Of a DNA stretch of 64,000 nucleotides, positions 7,634 through 15,225 are shown one piece after another. The notes under the pieces were generated by a model, which searched no databases, was not told the origin of the DNA, and saw only the letters and a list, made by a program, of their open reading frames with translations. The stretch lies in the NCBI RefSeq assembly GCF_001605725.1, contig NZ_CP011530.1:5456001-5520000 (forward strand), read 5' to 3'. A program made the translations under genes and the position numbers. How positions within the stretch are numbered: the first letter of the stretch is position 1; every line of letters starts with the position of its first letter. The DNA comes from Mycobacteroides immunogenum. GTDB lineage: Bacteria; Actinomycetota; Actinomycetes; Mycobacteriales; Mycobacteriaceae.

Positions 7634-7663
7634 ATGACATCTCACGGGCAGGAAGTGCGCCAC

Positions 7664-8323
7664 ATGACTCTGAGTTCCTCCACGGTTCCCGAAGCCACCG
7701 AATCGCTTTCACTGGCAATGCGTGACGGTTCGCGTGTCCAGCACGATGCCGCGGAACAATCGCCGTTCGTCTCGGAGTTACTCGCCGGCAAGATCAACCC
7801 CCAGGGTTACGTCGATTATCTGCTGCGCCTGCGGATGATTTACGCGGCCGTGGAAGAGGCTGTGCGATCGCATCGTGACGATCCCCTGATCTCCGCCGTC
7901 TACGACCCCGCGCTGGAACGGCTCGATGCCCTCGATGATGATCTGGACCACTGGGCTCCGGGTGCGACCCGCGAAGTGAATTCCGCTGCAGGGCAGGCCT
8001 ACCAAGAGCGGCTAGCAGATATCGACTGGGGCGGCTCGCTGTTGGCGCACCACTACGTGCGGTACCTGGGTGACCTGTCCGGAGGCCAGGCCATCGGGCG
8101 CATACTCGACCGCGCTTTCCGCCTCGGCGGGGCCGGATTGTCGTTCTACCAGTTCCCGATGCGGCCGAAACCTTACAAAGACGCATACCGCGCCCGCCTG
8201 GATGAGCTGGGGCTGGATGCGGAAGAAACTAGGCGGGTAGTCGACGAGGTCAAGATCGCGTTCGGCCTGAACCAGGCGATGTTTGACGAGTTGGCCGCCA
8301 ATCTGCCCGCATACCGAGGCTGA
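7664..8323 (+). CDS. Biliverdin-producing heme oxygenase (HO-1 type)
   Basis: A 219-residue helical enzyme of the canonical heme oxygenase fold. His27 (VQHDAAE) is the expected proximal heme ligand, and LGDLSGGQAIG (residues 135-145) is the glycine-rich distal helix that binds O2. It should open heme to biliverdin, CO and iron using reduced ferredoxin or a flavoprotein. I chose the ATG at 7664 (GGAAG upstream, family start) over an in-frame ATG at 7634 that abuts the operator. It is distinct from the small MhuD/IsdG-type mycobacterial heme-degrading enzymes. The adjacent TetR and operator suggest specific regulation rather than iron control; I see no IdeR box here. Confidence 0.93.
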   Translation: MTLSSSTVPEATESLSLAMRDGSRVQHDAAEQSPFVSELLAGKINPQGYVDYLLRLRMIYAAVEEAVRSHRDDPLISAVYDPALERLDALDDDLDHWAPGATREVNSAAGQAYQERLADIDWGGSLLAHHYVRYLGDLSGGQAIGRILDRAFRLGGAGLSFYQFPMRPKPYKDAYRARLDELGLDAEETRRVVDEVKIAFGLNQAMFDELAANLPAYRG

Positions 8324-8344
8324 GGAAGCCGATGCCTATCCCGT

Positions 8345-8637
8345 ATCGCAGCGCCCCCGATACCCGCCACTCTCTGCACAGCGCCAGCAGAACCGGCCGG
8401 GCAACGTCCCTCAGTTGTCGTGGCCGGCAGAACGGCACTTGATTGCCCAGTGCGAACATCGCCGCGCCCGACACATAGCGGTCTCCTTGACGTTCGACCA
8501 CGCCGTGCGCGACCAAGCTAGCGAGGCGTCGGTGTGCCGCGGCATTCGGAATGCCTGGCCGCCAAGGTGGTGTCAGTCAACGAGCGGCTCGTTCCGAAAC
8601 CGTCGAACACCTTCAAGACATCGATCGCCCGACTCAT
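8345..8637 (-). pseudogene. Broken IclR-family regulator
   Basis: From an ATG at 8637 the reverse strand reads MSRAIDVLKVFDGFGTSRSL, then loses frame near 8556. In another frame it resumes as GIPNAAAHRRLASLVAHGVV and ERQGDRYVSGAAMFALGNQ. Together these form the IclR winged-helix domain (xxALxVLxxF, GIPNxTAHRxLxxL, YxLG). The ligand-binding domain is lost: homology fades after VARPVLLALCRE and the gene runs into the end of the heme oxygenase gene. It sits 10 bases after the epimerase stop, so it was once co-directional with it. Confidence 0.7.
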
Positions 8638-8647
8638 CGTCGGCGAT

Positions 8648-9592
8648 TCACCGCCCGGGGTATACGAGATTCGGGTCCAGCGGTTGCGGCAGTGCGCACA
8701 AGTCCGCCACCACACTCGGATGCGCCGGCGTCCAGCCGAGTTCCGCGCGCGCCTTGTTGCCGGAGGCACGGCAGTTGAGCCAGAAGTCCATCTCCGAGGC
8801 ACGGCCGTTCAAGCGCCGGAGCGCGACATGGTCCACAGCCACCACATCTCCGCTCTGACCCACGGCCACGCTCACCGCTTTGGCCACATCCACGGTGGTG
8901 ACTGTGTCATCGGCCGCCGCGAAGTACGAACCGCGGGCATTCGAGTTTTCCAGCACGCGTACGTACAGGTCGGCCAGATCATCCACGTGCACATAGGTAT
9001 ACGCGTTATCTTCGGGCGCGACAAAGACAACGCCGTGCTTACGTACCCCATCGAACATTCGGGTGATCGGGCCGATCGGACCGCCGGTACGTCCGTACAC
9101 CATCGCCGGGTGGATGACGATGGCGCGTGAATGCTCCGCCGCCGCCAGCATCCGGCGGTAGATCTCCCCAATGTGGGTGTAGAAGTAGGGGACCGTCTCC
9201 GGATCATCCTCGGTGACAACCCGTTCCGGATCGATGGTGCCGGTGTCCGACCACAGTCCCGTGCCACACGTGTAGATATAGGGCTTGTCGGTACCCGCGA
9301 TCGCCTTCAGCAGCGTGTCGGAACTGCTCAGCGCGGCCTCCGCGTTCTTGGCGGCGTTACCCAGATTCCCTCCAGTCGAAATCTGCACGATCCCGTCCGC
9401 GGCGCGCGCGGCCTCACCGAGAACCTCGATGTCCCCCAACGCCCCACGCAGGGGCTGGATCCCGATCGCTGCCAGCTTGGCCACCGACGCGTCGCTGCGG
9501 GCCAGACCCACCAACTCATGGCCGCGTTCTTGCAGCTGGCGGCAGACCGCCGAGCCGATGAAACCAGACCCACCAATCACAAAGAACCGCAC
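8648..9592 (-). CDS. NAD(P)-dependent epimerase/SDR-like protein
   Basis: A 314-residue extended-SDR protein. The N-terminal RFFVIGGSGFIGSAVC is the NAD(P) GxxGxxG loop. HPAMVYGRTGGPIGPI, the typical segment following the active-site region, is present, but the YxxxK is not of the classical form. I choose the GTG at 9592 because GGAAGG precedes it and because upstream in-frame starts fall inside the palindrome at 9604-9631. Likely a NmrA/epimerase-like oxidoreductase of unknown substrate. The broken IclR regulator follows it. Confidence 0.82.
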   Translation of the reverse strand: MRFFVIGGSGFIGSAVCRQLQERGHELVGLARSDASVAKLAAIGIQPLRGALGDIEVLGEAARAADGIVQISTGGNLGNAAKNAEAALSSSDTLLKAIAGTDKPYIYTCGTGLWSDTGTIDPERVVTEDDPETVPYFYTHIGEIYRRMLAAAEHSRAIVIHPAMVYGRTGGPIGPITRMFDGVRKHGVVFVAPEDNAYTYVHVDDLADLYVRVLENSNARGSYFAAADDTVTTVDVAKAVSVAVGQSGDVVAVDHVALRRLNGRASEMDFWLNCRASGNKARAELGWTPAHPSVVADLCALPQPLDPNLVYPGR

Positions 9593-9603
9593 GAGGCCAC
9601 CTT

Positions 9604-9631
9604 CCTTAAGGTACATATATGTACATTAAGG
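9604..9631. promoter_or_regulatory. 28-bp operator palindrome before the epimerase-like gene
   Basis: CCTTAA (9604-9609) pairs with TTAAGG (9626-9631), and the 14-bp core GTACATATATGTAC (9611-9624) is a perfect palindrome. One base pair (9610/9625) breaks the 28-bp symmetry. It ends 12 bases before the GTG start at 9592, a repressor-type position. The binder is unknown: no intact regulator gene adjoins it. Confidence 0.65.
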
Positions 9632-9905
9632 ACCAAGGTATCCGGCCCCCGCGCGGAAGGCAACACCCCCCCCGACACGCCGGAGGAAAGCAAGCGACAC
9701 GCAGCTCCGCACGCTCGCGACGGCCACATCCGGCCCCCTTCCGCTCGACCCGCAAATTTGAGTAATGGATGCGGCACAAATCCGCGATAAATGTTTGTTC
9801 CGCTTGTTCATTTAACAAGCCTTTACTTAATAGAGCTTACTTTCAGTAATTCGCCATATTAGGGCCCTTTTTTTGGTCAGCGAATCCGTTCCGTACGCGA
9901 TAAGA

Positions 9906-9987
9906 AGCTCGTACTGAACACGTTCTGGTCACGGTTCTATCTCATGAAAAGAAGTGACTGCTCGTGATCAGAACGCTGCTACGAGCT
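9906..9987. repeat. Nested inverted repeat, possible structured RNA
   Basis: Two nested pairs: AGCTCGTA (9906-9913) with TACGAGCT (9980-9987), perfect over 8 bp; and CGTTCTGGTCACG (9921-9933) with CGTGATCAGAACG (9963-9975), 12 of 13 bp with the odd pair a G-U if RNA. The loop is 29 bases. A transcript would fold into a long stem with a small internal loop. It does not resemble a rho-independent terminator and lies in no gene. Confidence 0.5.
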
Positions 9988-10013
9988 GGTAGTTAACCGG
10001 TAGGAGACGGTCG

Positions 10014-10109
10014 ATGAGCGGTGGTACGAAACCCCTTAAGTCACGGACGCAGCCCTTTTTCCATATCAGCTTCATAAACTGCCAGATCCCGTCTGGACGC
10101 AATTTCTAG
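10014..10109 (+). CDS. Possible 31-residue ORF
   Basis: An ATG at 10014 follows TAGGAGACGG and opens a 31-codon frame beginning MSGGTKPLKSRTQPFF. There is no signal peptide or recognisable family. It ends 69 bases before the secreted protein at 10179, so it could be a leader peptide or chance. Evidence is limited to the ribosome binding site. Confidence 0.2.
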   Translation: MSGGTKPLKSRTQPFFHISFINCQIPSGRNF

Positions 10110-10178
10110 CACGCTTTAAAGTTCAGCCAGAGAATTTCAACCGCGTGATTTACACGCACAAGCTAGGGAGTCGGGTCG

Positions 10179-10622
10179 GTGGCGATCAACTTCGATCGAG
10201 TGGTTATTCAAGTAATTGCCGGCGCCGGTTTTGGCGTGGCCGCCGTGGTGTTGAGCCCCTATGCCAACGCCACCCCGGTAATCGGCGGGCAGTACTCCAT
10301 TGAGGACGGGGCGAGCGGCTCCGGCAAGGGAGCGTTGGTGGGTGCCCCCGCCGCCGGGCCAGGACCCGTCGCCGGCGTGCCAATCCTTCCGGGCCCGGTG
10401 GCTGCGCCTGTTGTTCCCGCCGCGCCTGTTGTTCCCGCCGCGCCGATTGTTCCCGCCGTGCCGGTGGTTCCGGCCGCCCCCGCCGTCGTGCCGGCCGCGG
10501 CGCCCCTCGACGGCGGAATAGCCGCGGGGCCGGTCGGCGGCAAGGGCGTACCCGTCGCTTCTACGGTGCCGGGCGGTCCGACACCGGGTGTACCGATTCC
10601 GGCCGGCCCGGAAGGCTACTGA
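10179..10622 (+). CDS. Exported Val/Pro/Ala repeat protein
   Basis: A 147-residue protein from a GTG at 10179. Residues 1-31 form a signal peptide (VVIQVIAGAGFGVAAVVL, cleavage near ANA-TP). The mature part carries tandem PVVPAAP-type heptads (about residues 70-105, encoded by near-identical 21-base DNA repeats), flanked by Gly/Pro segments. Such low-complexity chains usually span or coat the envelope. No enzymatic motif is present. A strong terminator follows at 10640-10680, so it is transcribed alone. Confidence 0.72.
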   Translation: MAINFDRVVIQVIAGAGFGVAAVVLSPYANATPVIGGQYSIEDGASGSGKGALVGAPAAGPGPVAGVPILPGPVAAPVVPAAPVVPAAPIVPAVPVVPAAPAVVPAAAPLDGGIAAGPVGGKGVPVASTVPGGPTPGVPIPAGPEGY

Positions 10623-10639
10623 CCGCCACCTTCACACCT

Positions 10640-10680
10640 CAATGAGGCCGAGGCTCCGGAAAGGAGCCTCGGCCTCATTG
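10640..10680 (+). terminator. Strong hairpin terminator after the repeat protein
   Basis: CAATGAGGCCGAGGCTCC (10640-10657) and its exact complement (10663-10680) form an 18-bp perfect stem around the loop GGAAA, 18 bases after the stop codon at 10622. It is followed by a short T-containing stretch. Being symmetric, it may also shield the convergent L,D-transpeptidase gene. Confidence 0.85.
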
Positions 10681-10744
10681 CTATTTCAGGAGTTGCGTTT
10701 CTACTAAATGATCTGTGTCTCAGCAGGTCTCATGGGGCGTGCTG

Positions 10745-11557
10745 TTATTCCTGCACCACTACCGGGTCGCCGACGTTGACATTGTTGAAGTACCACTCGG
10801 CGGCCGCCGGAGCCAGACTGATGCAGCCGTGGCTGACATTCTCATAACCCATCGCCGGTACAGCCCACGGTGCCGAATGCACGAAGAGGCCGCGGTTGGT
10901 GAAGCGGACGGCGTTCTCCACGTCGATCTTGTATCCGTCGGGAGCTGAGACAGGAATGCCGACACTGCTGGAATCCATCAACACCGAGCGTTCCTTTCCC
11001 AGCACCGAGTAGGTGCCCAGCGGTGTCGGATACTCGGGCCGGCCCATTGAAGCAGGGAATACCCCCTCCTCACCCATTCGGGGAAGATGATGAGGCGCAG
11101 GCAATCCCGCGTCCTCCGCAGGGTTCCGCCACACTCCTTCATAGGACACGGTGAACGTGTGCCGCGAAACGCTCGCGATGCCGATGAGGGCCGGACCCGT
11201 TGAAATCTCCGCGGGCTTGCCACCGACCATCAGCTTCACGGTGCTGTGTGAGGGCCAGAATCGGTCTGGAATCCATTGCACAGCATTGTTATCGAGCCAT
11301 TCATACTTACCCGTCATCGGGGGCGTCGAGGTGATCCCCAACGCGCGCTCGGCGGCTTCTCGATTCGCGACGGGGCCGTTGAACGTCACGACCACGGGAT
11401 GCGCGATGCCCACCGGCCGATCTGGCGATGGCGCAATCGATCTGACGTCCAATTCGAGCGGCAGGCTCACCGCTGTGGACTCAACGTCGACAGCGTGCCC
11501 GGTGAGTGTCGCACCAACAACAGACACTGCAACAACCATGTGAAGAACTGCCCTCAT
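10745..11557 (-). CDS. L,D-transpeptidase (YkuD domain) with N-terminal Ig-like domain
   Basis: A 270-residue exported enzyme. Residues 1-25 form a signal peptide. An Ig-like domain (LDVRSIAPSPDRPVGIAHPV... NGPVANREAAERAL) precedes the YkuD catalytic domain, which has the FVHSAPW segment and the SHGCISL active-site motif (His243, catalytic Cys245). It makes 3-3 peptidoglycan cross-links, the main cross-link type in mycobacteria, and is a carbapenem target. The usual motif is SHGC(V/I)(N/R/S)L; ISL is within the range. Monocistronic and convergent with the repeat protein. Confidence 0.92.
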   Translation of the reverse strand: MRAVLHMVVAVSVVGATLTGHAVDVESTAVSLPLELDVRSIAPSPDRPVGIAHPVVVTFNGPVANREAAERALGITSTPPMTGKYEWLDNNAVQWIPDRFWPSHSTVKLMVGGKPAEISTGPALIGIASVSRHTFTVSYEGVWRNPAEDAGLPAPHHLPRMGEEGVFPASMGRPEYPTPLGTYSVLGKERSVLMDSSSVGIPVSAPDGYKIDVENAVRFTNRGLFVHSAPWAVPAMGYENVSHGCISLAPAAAEWYFNNVNVGDPVVVQE

Positions 11558-11741
11558 CGGCCCGACCCCTCTGGGATGACTACTTTGTCATGAACGATGT
11601 GATCGTAAGTACGCCTAAACCCCCGAAGTAGCGGGCGCGCTTTCTATTTCGGTAACGCGTTCCCCACATTTTGGTAACGAAAAAGTCGGCCGATCGGGCC
11701 CGCTAACTGATCTCGCGAAGACCCCAAATTATGGGGTCTCA

Positions 11742-12314
11742 TCAGGCGTTTTCCCCAGAAATGAGGGCGGTCAACAACGGGGCCATCAGCGCGACAATCT
11801 CGTCGTCGCTGGCGGCCGCCAGATCAGGCATCTGCAGGAGATAACGCTGGCTTGCGATACCCATCAACACGGCGCTCAACAATGCCGCTCGCAGCCGCGC
11901 GTCGGGCTGTTCGATGGTGGCCGCCACGGAACTCACCGCATGGTCGGTTACCTGCTCGCGCAACAACTTCAGGGCATCTTCGCTGGTCATGCTGTTGCGC
12001 AGCAGCACGGCCATGGGGCCGTCCGGCTCGGCTGCCCATCCGGAAAGCAAGCCGCGTAGGTAGTTCTCCGCTGTTTCCGCAGGGTCCTCCACGGTGAGGT
12101 CATCTACCGGGATTCGCCAATGGACAGCCTCGCGAAAAAGGTTGCTCTTGCTCCCGAAGTACTGGATGACCGACGACTTGTCCACGTCGGCCGTGGCCGC
12201 GATACCCCGAATCGTGGCCTTCTCGTACCCGAACTCGGCGAACACCTGCCGGGCAGCCGACAGGATGCGTTGTCGGGTCCGCTGTCCCTTGCGCTCGGGT
12301 GCAGGTGAAGACAT
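11742..12314 (-). CDS. TetR-family regulator, divergent from methyltransferase
   Basis: A 190-residue protein starting MSSPAPERKGQRTRQRIL, with the helix-turn-helix at about residues 33-53 (ATIRGIAATADVDKSSVIQY). I use the ATG at 12314, with GAGGAT in front, rather than the longer frame from 12464, which overlaps the divergent gene. Regulator and methyltransferase starts are 77 bases apart, so it probably controls the 12392-13413 pair as well as itself. The intervening DNA contains ACGCGT but I see no convincing long palindrome. Confidence 0.87.
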   Translation of the reverse strand: MSSPAPERKGQRTRQRILSAARQVFAEFGYEKATIRGIAATADVDKSSVIQYFGSKSNLFREAVHWRIPVDDLTVEDPAETAENYLRGLLSGWAAEPDGPMAVLLRNSMTSEDALKLLREQVTDHAVSSVAATIEQPDARLRAALLSAVLMGIASQRYLLQMPDLAAASDDEIVALMAPLLTALISGENA

Positions 12315-12391
12315 GGGGACATCCTCGCAGGAATAAAAGTAGACACGCGTTGAGTTATTGTGCATGAACGCCGACGAGAAGGGACAGACGA

Positions 12392-13021
12392 ATGGCACAT
12401 GTAATCGACTGGGACGGCGCCTACCGCGAAGGGGGCCAGCCGGCGTGGAACATCGGTGAACCACAGCCCGAATTCACCGCACTCATCGACCAGGACGGCG
12501 CCGTACGCGGCGAGGTGCTCGACGCCGGCTGTGGATATGCCGAACTGGCCCTGGCCCTGGCGGCGCGGGGACACACCGTCGTAGGAATCGACCTGACCCC
12601 CACCGCGGTCGAGGCCGCTACCGCAGCAGCCGCCGAACGTGGTCTGCACACCGCGACGTTCCAACAGGCCGATATCAGCTCGTTCACGGGCTACGACGGC
12701 CGATTCTCCACCATCTTCGACAGCGGCCTGCTGCACGCCCTACCCGCGGCACTACGGGACGGATACCTACGGTCCGTACATCGCGCGGCCGCGCCGGGCG
12801 CCTCGTTCTACATCCTGGCGTTCGGTACCGGTGCCTTCCCGGATCATGACGGGCCTGCGCCCACTCAGTTCTCCGAAGACCACTTGCGCGATGTCGTTTC
12901 GAAGCACTGGCACATCGAGAGCATCCGCCCCGCGCGTCTGCAGGCAGGGACCGGACCGACAAGTGTCCAGTTGCCCGGACATCTTCTGACGGCCCGCAAG
13001 GTACAAGGCGGCCCAGTATGA
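12392..13021 (+). CDS. Class I SAM-dependent methyltransferase (TPMT/TehB-like)
   Basis: A 209-residue protein with motif I VLDAGCGYAELALAL near residues 48-62, GIDLTPTAVEAA as motif II, and IFDSGLLHALP as the post-motif segment. The opening WDGAYREGGQPAWNIGEPQP matches the start of small thiol, halide or tellurite methyltransferases. It shares this WNIGExQPE signature with the gene at 44450-45133, a paralogue in the same window. Its stop overlaps the next start by 4 bases (ATGA), linking it to the FMN/F420 oxidoreductase at 13018. Confidence 0.87.
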   Translation: MAHVIDWDGAYREGGQPAWNIGEPQPEFTALIDQDGAVRGEVLDAGCGYAELALALAARGHTVVGIDLTPTAVEAATAAAAERGLHTATFQQADISSFTGYDGRFSTIFDSGLLHALPAALRDGYLRSVHRAAAPGASFYILAFGTGAFPDHDGPAPTQFSEDHLRDVVSKHWHIESIRPARLQAGTGPTSVQLPGHLLTARKVQGGPV

Positions 13022-13413
13022 CCTTCACCCCGAACGAACAGGAATTCCTGGGCCAACAGCCCATCGGCCACCTCTGCACCGTGGGTCCGGACGGCGATCC
13101 GCAGATCAGGCCGGTCGGGGTGCACCTCGGCGCAGATGGCACTATCGAGATAGTCGGCCACGCACTTGCCTCAACACAGAAGTGGCGCAACGTCATCGGT
13201 AATCCGCGGGTGGCGTTCATCGTCGATGAGGTCGCCTCGGTGAAACCTCCCCGCGCCCAGGGCGTCGAGGTCCGTGGGACCGCGCAAGCATTGCCGGGAC
13301 AGGGCAACACCGACGACGGACTCAGCGGTGACATCATCCGCATCACCCCTCGGCGAATTGTCTCCTGGGGGATCGATCATCCGGATACACGCGCGAGAAG
13401 TACTGGCGGCTAA
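13018..13413 (+). CDS. PPOX-class FMN/F420-dependent oxidoreductase
   Basis: A 131-residue split-barrel protein. HLCTVGPDGDPQIRPVG is the N-terminal strand of the pyridoxamine-phosphate-oxidase-like fold, and STQKWRNVIGNPRVAFIVDE carries the basic cofactor-phosphate contacts. Actinobacterial members of this size often use F420 or FMN. It is coupled to the preceding methyltransferase through an ATGA overlap, both probably under the divergent TetR. The substrate is unknown. Confidence 0.83.
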   Translation: MTFTPNEQEFLGQQPIGHLCTVGPDGDPQIRPVGVHLGADGTIEIVGHALASTQKWRNVIGNPRVAFIVDEVASVKPPRAQGVEVRGTAQALPGQGNTDDGLSGDIIRITPRRIVSWGIDHPDTRARSTGG

Positions 13414-13449
13414 TATCTCTCGCGCGAATCCGAACGAAGGCGAGCTGAC

Positions 13450-14205
13450 TTGATTTCCACGGTCACCCTGGCAGGCACACCCGGCGCACCCATGCTGGTG
13501 GTGGGCCCCTCCTTGGGAACCTCCGTAACCGCGCTGTGGGGTGAGTGCGCGCGCACTCTCGGCCGACACTTCCACGTCATCGGCTGGGATCTGCCCGGCC
13601 ATGGCAGCAATACCGAGGGCGTAACAGCGTGTTCGATCCCCGATCTCGCGCATGCCGTGCTGACCGCCCTGGATGGGCCGTTTGTCTATGCCGGCGATTC
13701 GGTTGGCGGTGCGGTCGGCCTGCAGTTGGCCTTGCTAGCCCCCGTGCGGCTGCGTTCGGTCGCGGTGCTGTGCACGGGAGCCAAGATCGGCGAGCGCAGC
13801 GCATGGCTGGAACGCGCGGCGATGGTTCGTGCCACTGGCACGCAGGCCGTCATCGACAGCTCACGTCAGCGTTGGTTCGCGCCCGGATTCATCGACGACC
13901 AGCCTCAGATCGCCGGTCCGCTGCTTGACTCGCTGGCCGCCGCCGATGCGACGAGCTACGCCGCCGTATGTGAAGCACTCGCTGACTTCGATCTGCGTGA
14001 ACAGCTGCCCACCATCAGCACCCCGATACTGGCCATTGGCGGCGCTCACGACATCGCGACCCCGCCTGACAAGCAGCGGGAGATCGCCGACGGCGTGCAA
14101 AACGGCCGAGTGTCAATCCTCCCCGACATCGCCCACTTGGCACCGGCCGAAGCCCCCGACACCGTGGCCTGGCTCCTGGAGCAGCACTTCCTTGACGTTG
14201 ATTGA
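13450..14205 (+). CDS. pcaD: 3-oxoadipate enol-lactonase (alpha/beta hydrolase)
   Basis: A 251-residue alpha/beta hydrolase starting at a TTG with GAAGG upstream. The catalytic set is intact: nucleophile in YAGDSVGGAVG, acid Asp in IGGAHDIATPP, and His in DIAHLAPAEAP. The opening (PMLVVGPSLGTSVTALW) and the overall layout match PcaD, which hydrolyses beta-ketoadipate enol-lactone to beta-ketoadipate. It precedes catR-catB-catC and the CoA-transferase genes, which supply its substrate and use its product, so the assignment is well supported by context. Confidence 0.85.
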   Translation: MISTVTLAGTPGAPMLVVGPSLGTSVTALWGECARTLGRHFHVIGWDLPGHGSNTEGVTACSIPDLAHAVLTALDGPFVYAGDSVGGAVGLQLALLAPVRLRSVAVLCTGAKIGERSAWLERAAMVRATGTQAVIDSSRQRWFAPGFIDDQPQIAGPLLDSLAAADATSYAAVCEALADFDLREQLPTISTPILAIGGAHDIATPPDKQREIADGVQNGRVSILPDIAHLAPAEAPDTVAWLLEQHFLDVD

Positions 14206-14212
14206 TATCCAG

Positions 14213-14225
14213 AGATTATTAATCT
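14213..14225. promoter_or_regulatory. 13-bp palindrome before the LysR regulator
   Basis: AGATTA-T-TAATCT is a perfect dyad 92 bases before the LysR start. LysR proteins usually bind imperfect dyads with T-N11-A symmetry and AT-rich arms, which this fits. It is a candidate autoregulatory or activator site for the cat cluster. Confidence 0.45.
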
Positions 14226-14316
14226 GCGCCAAATAGGTCTTTGTTACTGATGAGTCTTGGCCCTAGCGTGAATGTTGCGCCGGTGTCCTCTGCCCGTCGC
14301 ACGGGTAGGAGGATTC

Positions 14317-15225
14317 ATGGAATTGCGACATCTGCGCTACTTCGTGGTGGTCGCCGAGACCTGCCATTTCGGCAACTCCGCCGAACGACTCCACATTGCC
14401 CAGCCTGCCCTCTCCCAAGCGATCAAACAGCTGGAACTTGAGCTCAACGCTCCGCTGCTGAGCCGCACCACCCGCAAGGTGACGCTGACACCCGCCGGCG
14501 AGTTCCTGTTGGGAGAGGCGCGACGAATCCTCGACACCCTCGACGACACCATCGCGGGCGTGCGGCGAATCGCCAGTGGCCAGTACGGAACCGTGCGGAT
14601 CGGACTCACCGGGACCGCGGCCTACTCGCATCTGCCCCGGATCGCGCGGCTGATACGCCGGGAACTACCCGGTATCGCGATGCAGATCCATGCCGACCTC
14701 CTCACCCCCGACCAATGCGACATGCTCGGCGCGGGCACTCTGGATCTCGCGATACTGCGGCCCCCAGTCGGCGGGCCCGCCATCGAATCTCGCGTGATCG
14801 CGACCGAACCGCTCATCCTGGCGTTGCCCTCCGAGCACCCCTTGGCCGCAGAACCCATTGTCCGCGTGGGTGATTTACGCGCGGAACCGTTCGTCGGATA
14901 CGTCAGCAGGCAGTCCGCGGTGAATCTGGCGACCGTCAAGGCATGCCACGACGCGGGCTTCATGCCGGACCTCGTCCACGAAGCACCCGGCACCTCGGTA
15001 CTACTGGCTCTTGTCGGAGCCGGCCTGGGCGTCGCGCTCGTGCCGTCCGCCGCGCGCGCACTGCCGCTCGACGGTGTCACCTTCCGGGACATCACCGGCG
15101 TCGGCTCAATCGAGCTGATGCTGGCCTGGCTGCGCGACCGGACCAATCCGGTCACCGACGCGGTCCTGGCCGTCCTGGAAGCCGACGACCTCATCACACA
15201 CCTCTCGCCGGAAGCGCGCTCATGA
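14317..15225 (+). CDS. catR: LysR-family regulator, CatR/BenM type
   Basis: A 302-residue LysR protein starting MELRHLRYFVVVAETCHFGN after AGGAGG. The N-terminal winged helix includes RLHIAQPALSQAIKQLE, and the C-terminal periplasmic-binding-like domain begins near residue 90. CatR/BenM regulators respond to cis,cis-muconate. Here it is the gene immediately upstream of catB and overlaps it (ATGA at 15222), which differs from the usual divergent catR-catB arrangement. The name rests on context and on the family start. Confidence 0.82.
   Translation: MELRHLRYFVVVAETCHFGNSAERLHIAQPALSQAIKQLELELNAPLLSRTTRKVTLTPAGEFLLGEARRILDTLDDTIAGVRRIASGQYGTVRIGLTGTAAYSHLPRIARLIRRELPGIAMQIHADLLTPDQCDMLGAGTLDLAILRPPVGGPAIESRVIATEPLILALPSEHPLAAEPIVRVGDLRAEPFVGYVSRQSAVNLATVKACHDAGFMPDLVHEAPGTSVLLALVGAGLGVALVPSAARALPLDGVTFRDITGVGSIELMLAWLRDRTNPVTDAVLAVLEADDLITHLSPEARS

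Larger units (their letters stand above)
9633..10178. other. AT-rich intergenic region with inverted repeats
   Basis: This 546-base region is clearly richer in A and T than its neighbours. It holds a 7-bp hairpin GCTTGTT/AACAAGC at 9802-9820, an extended inverted repeat at 9906-9987, a short ORF with a ribosome binding site at 10014, and a T-run near 9870. I find no longer coding frame with support. It may hold a small RNA or the remains of acquired DNA. Confidence 0.45.

Noticed and set aside
7634..7663. Earlier in-frame ATG for heme oxygenase
   Set aside because: It directly abuts the operator and lacks a ribosome site; the family start fits ATG 7664.
10400..10490. Near-identical 21-base repeats
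   Set aside because: In-frame PVVPAAP heptads of a secreted protein, not a CRISPR array.
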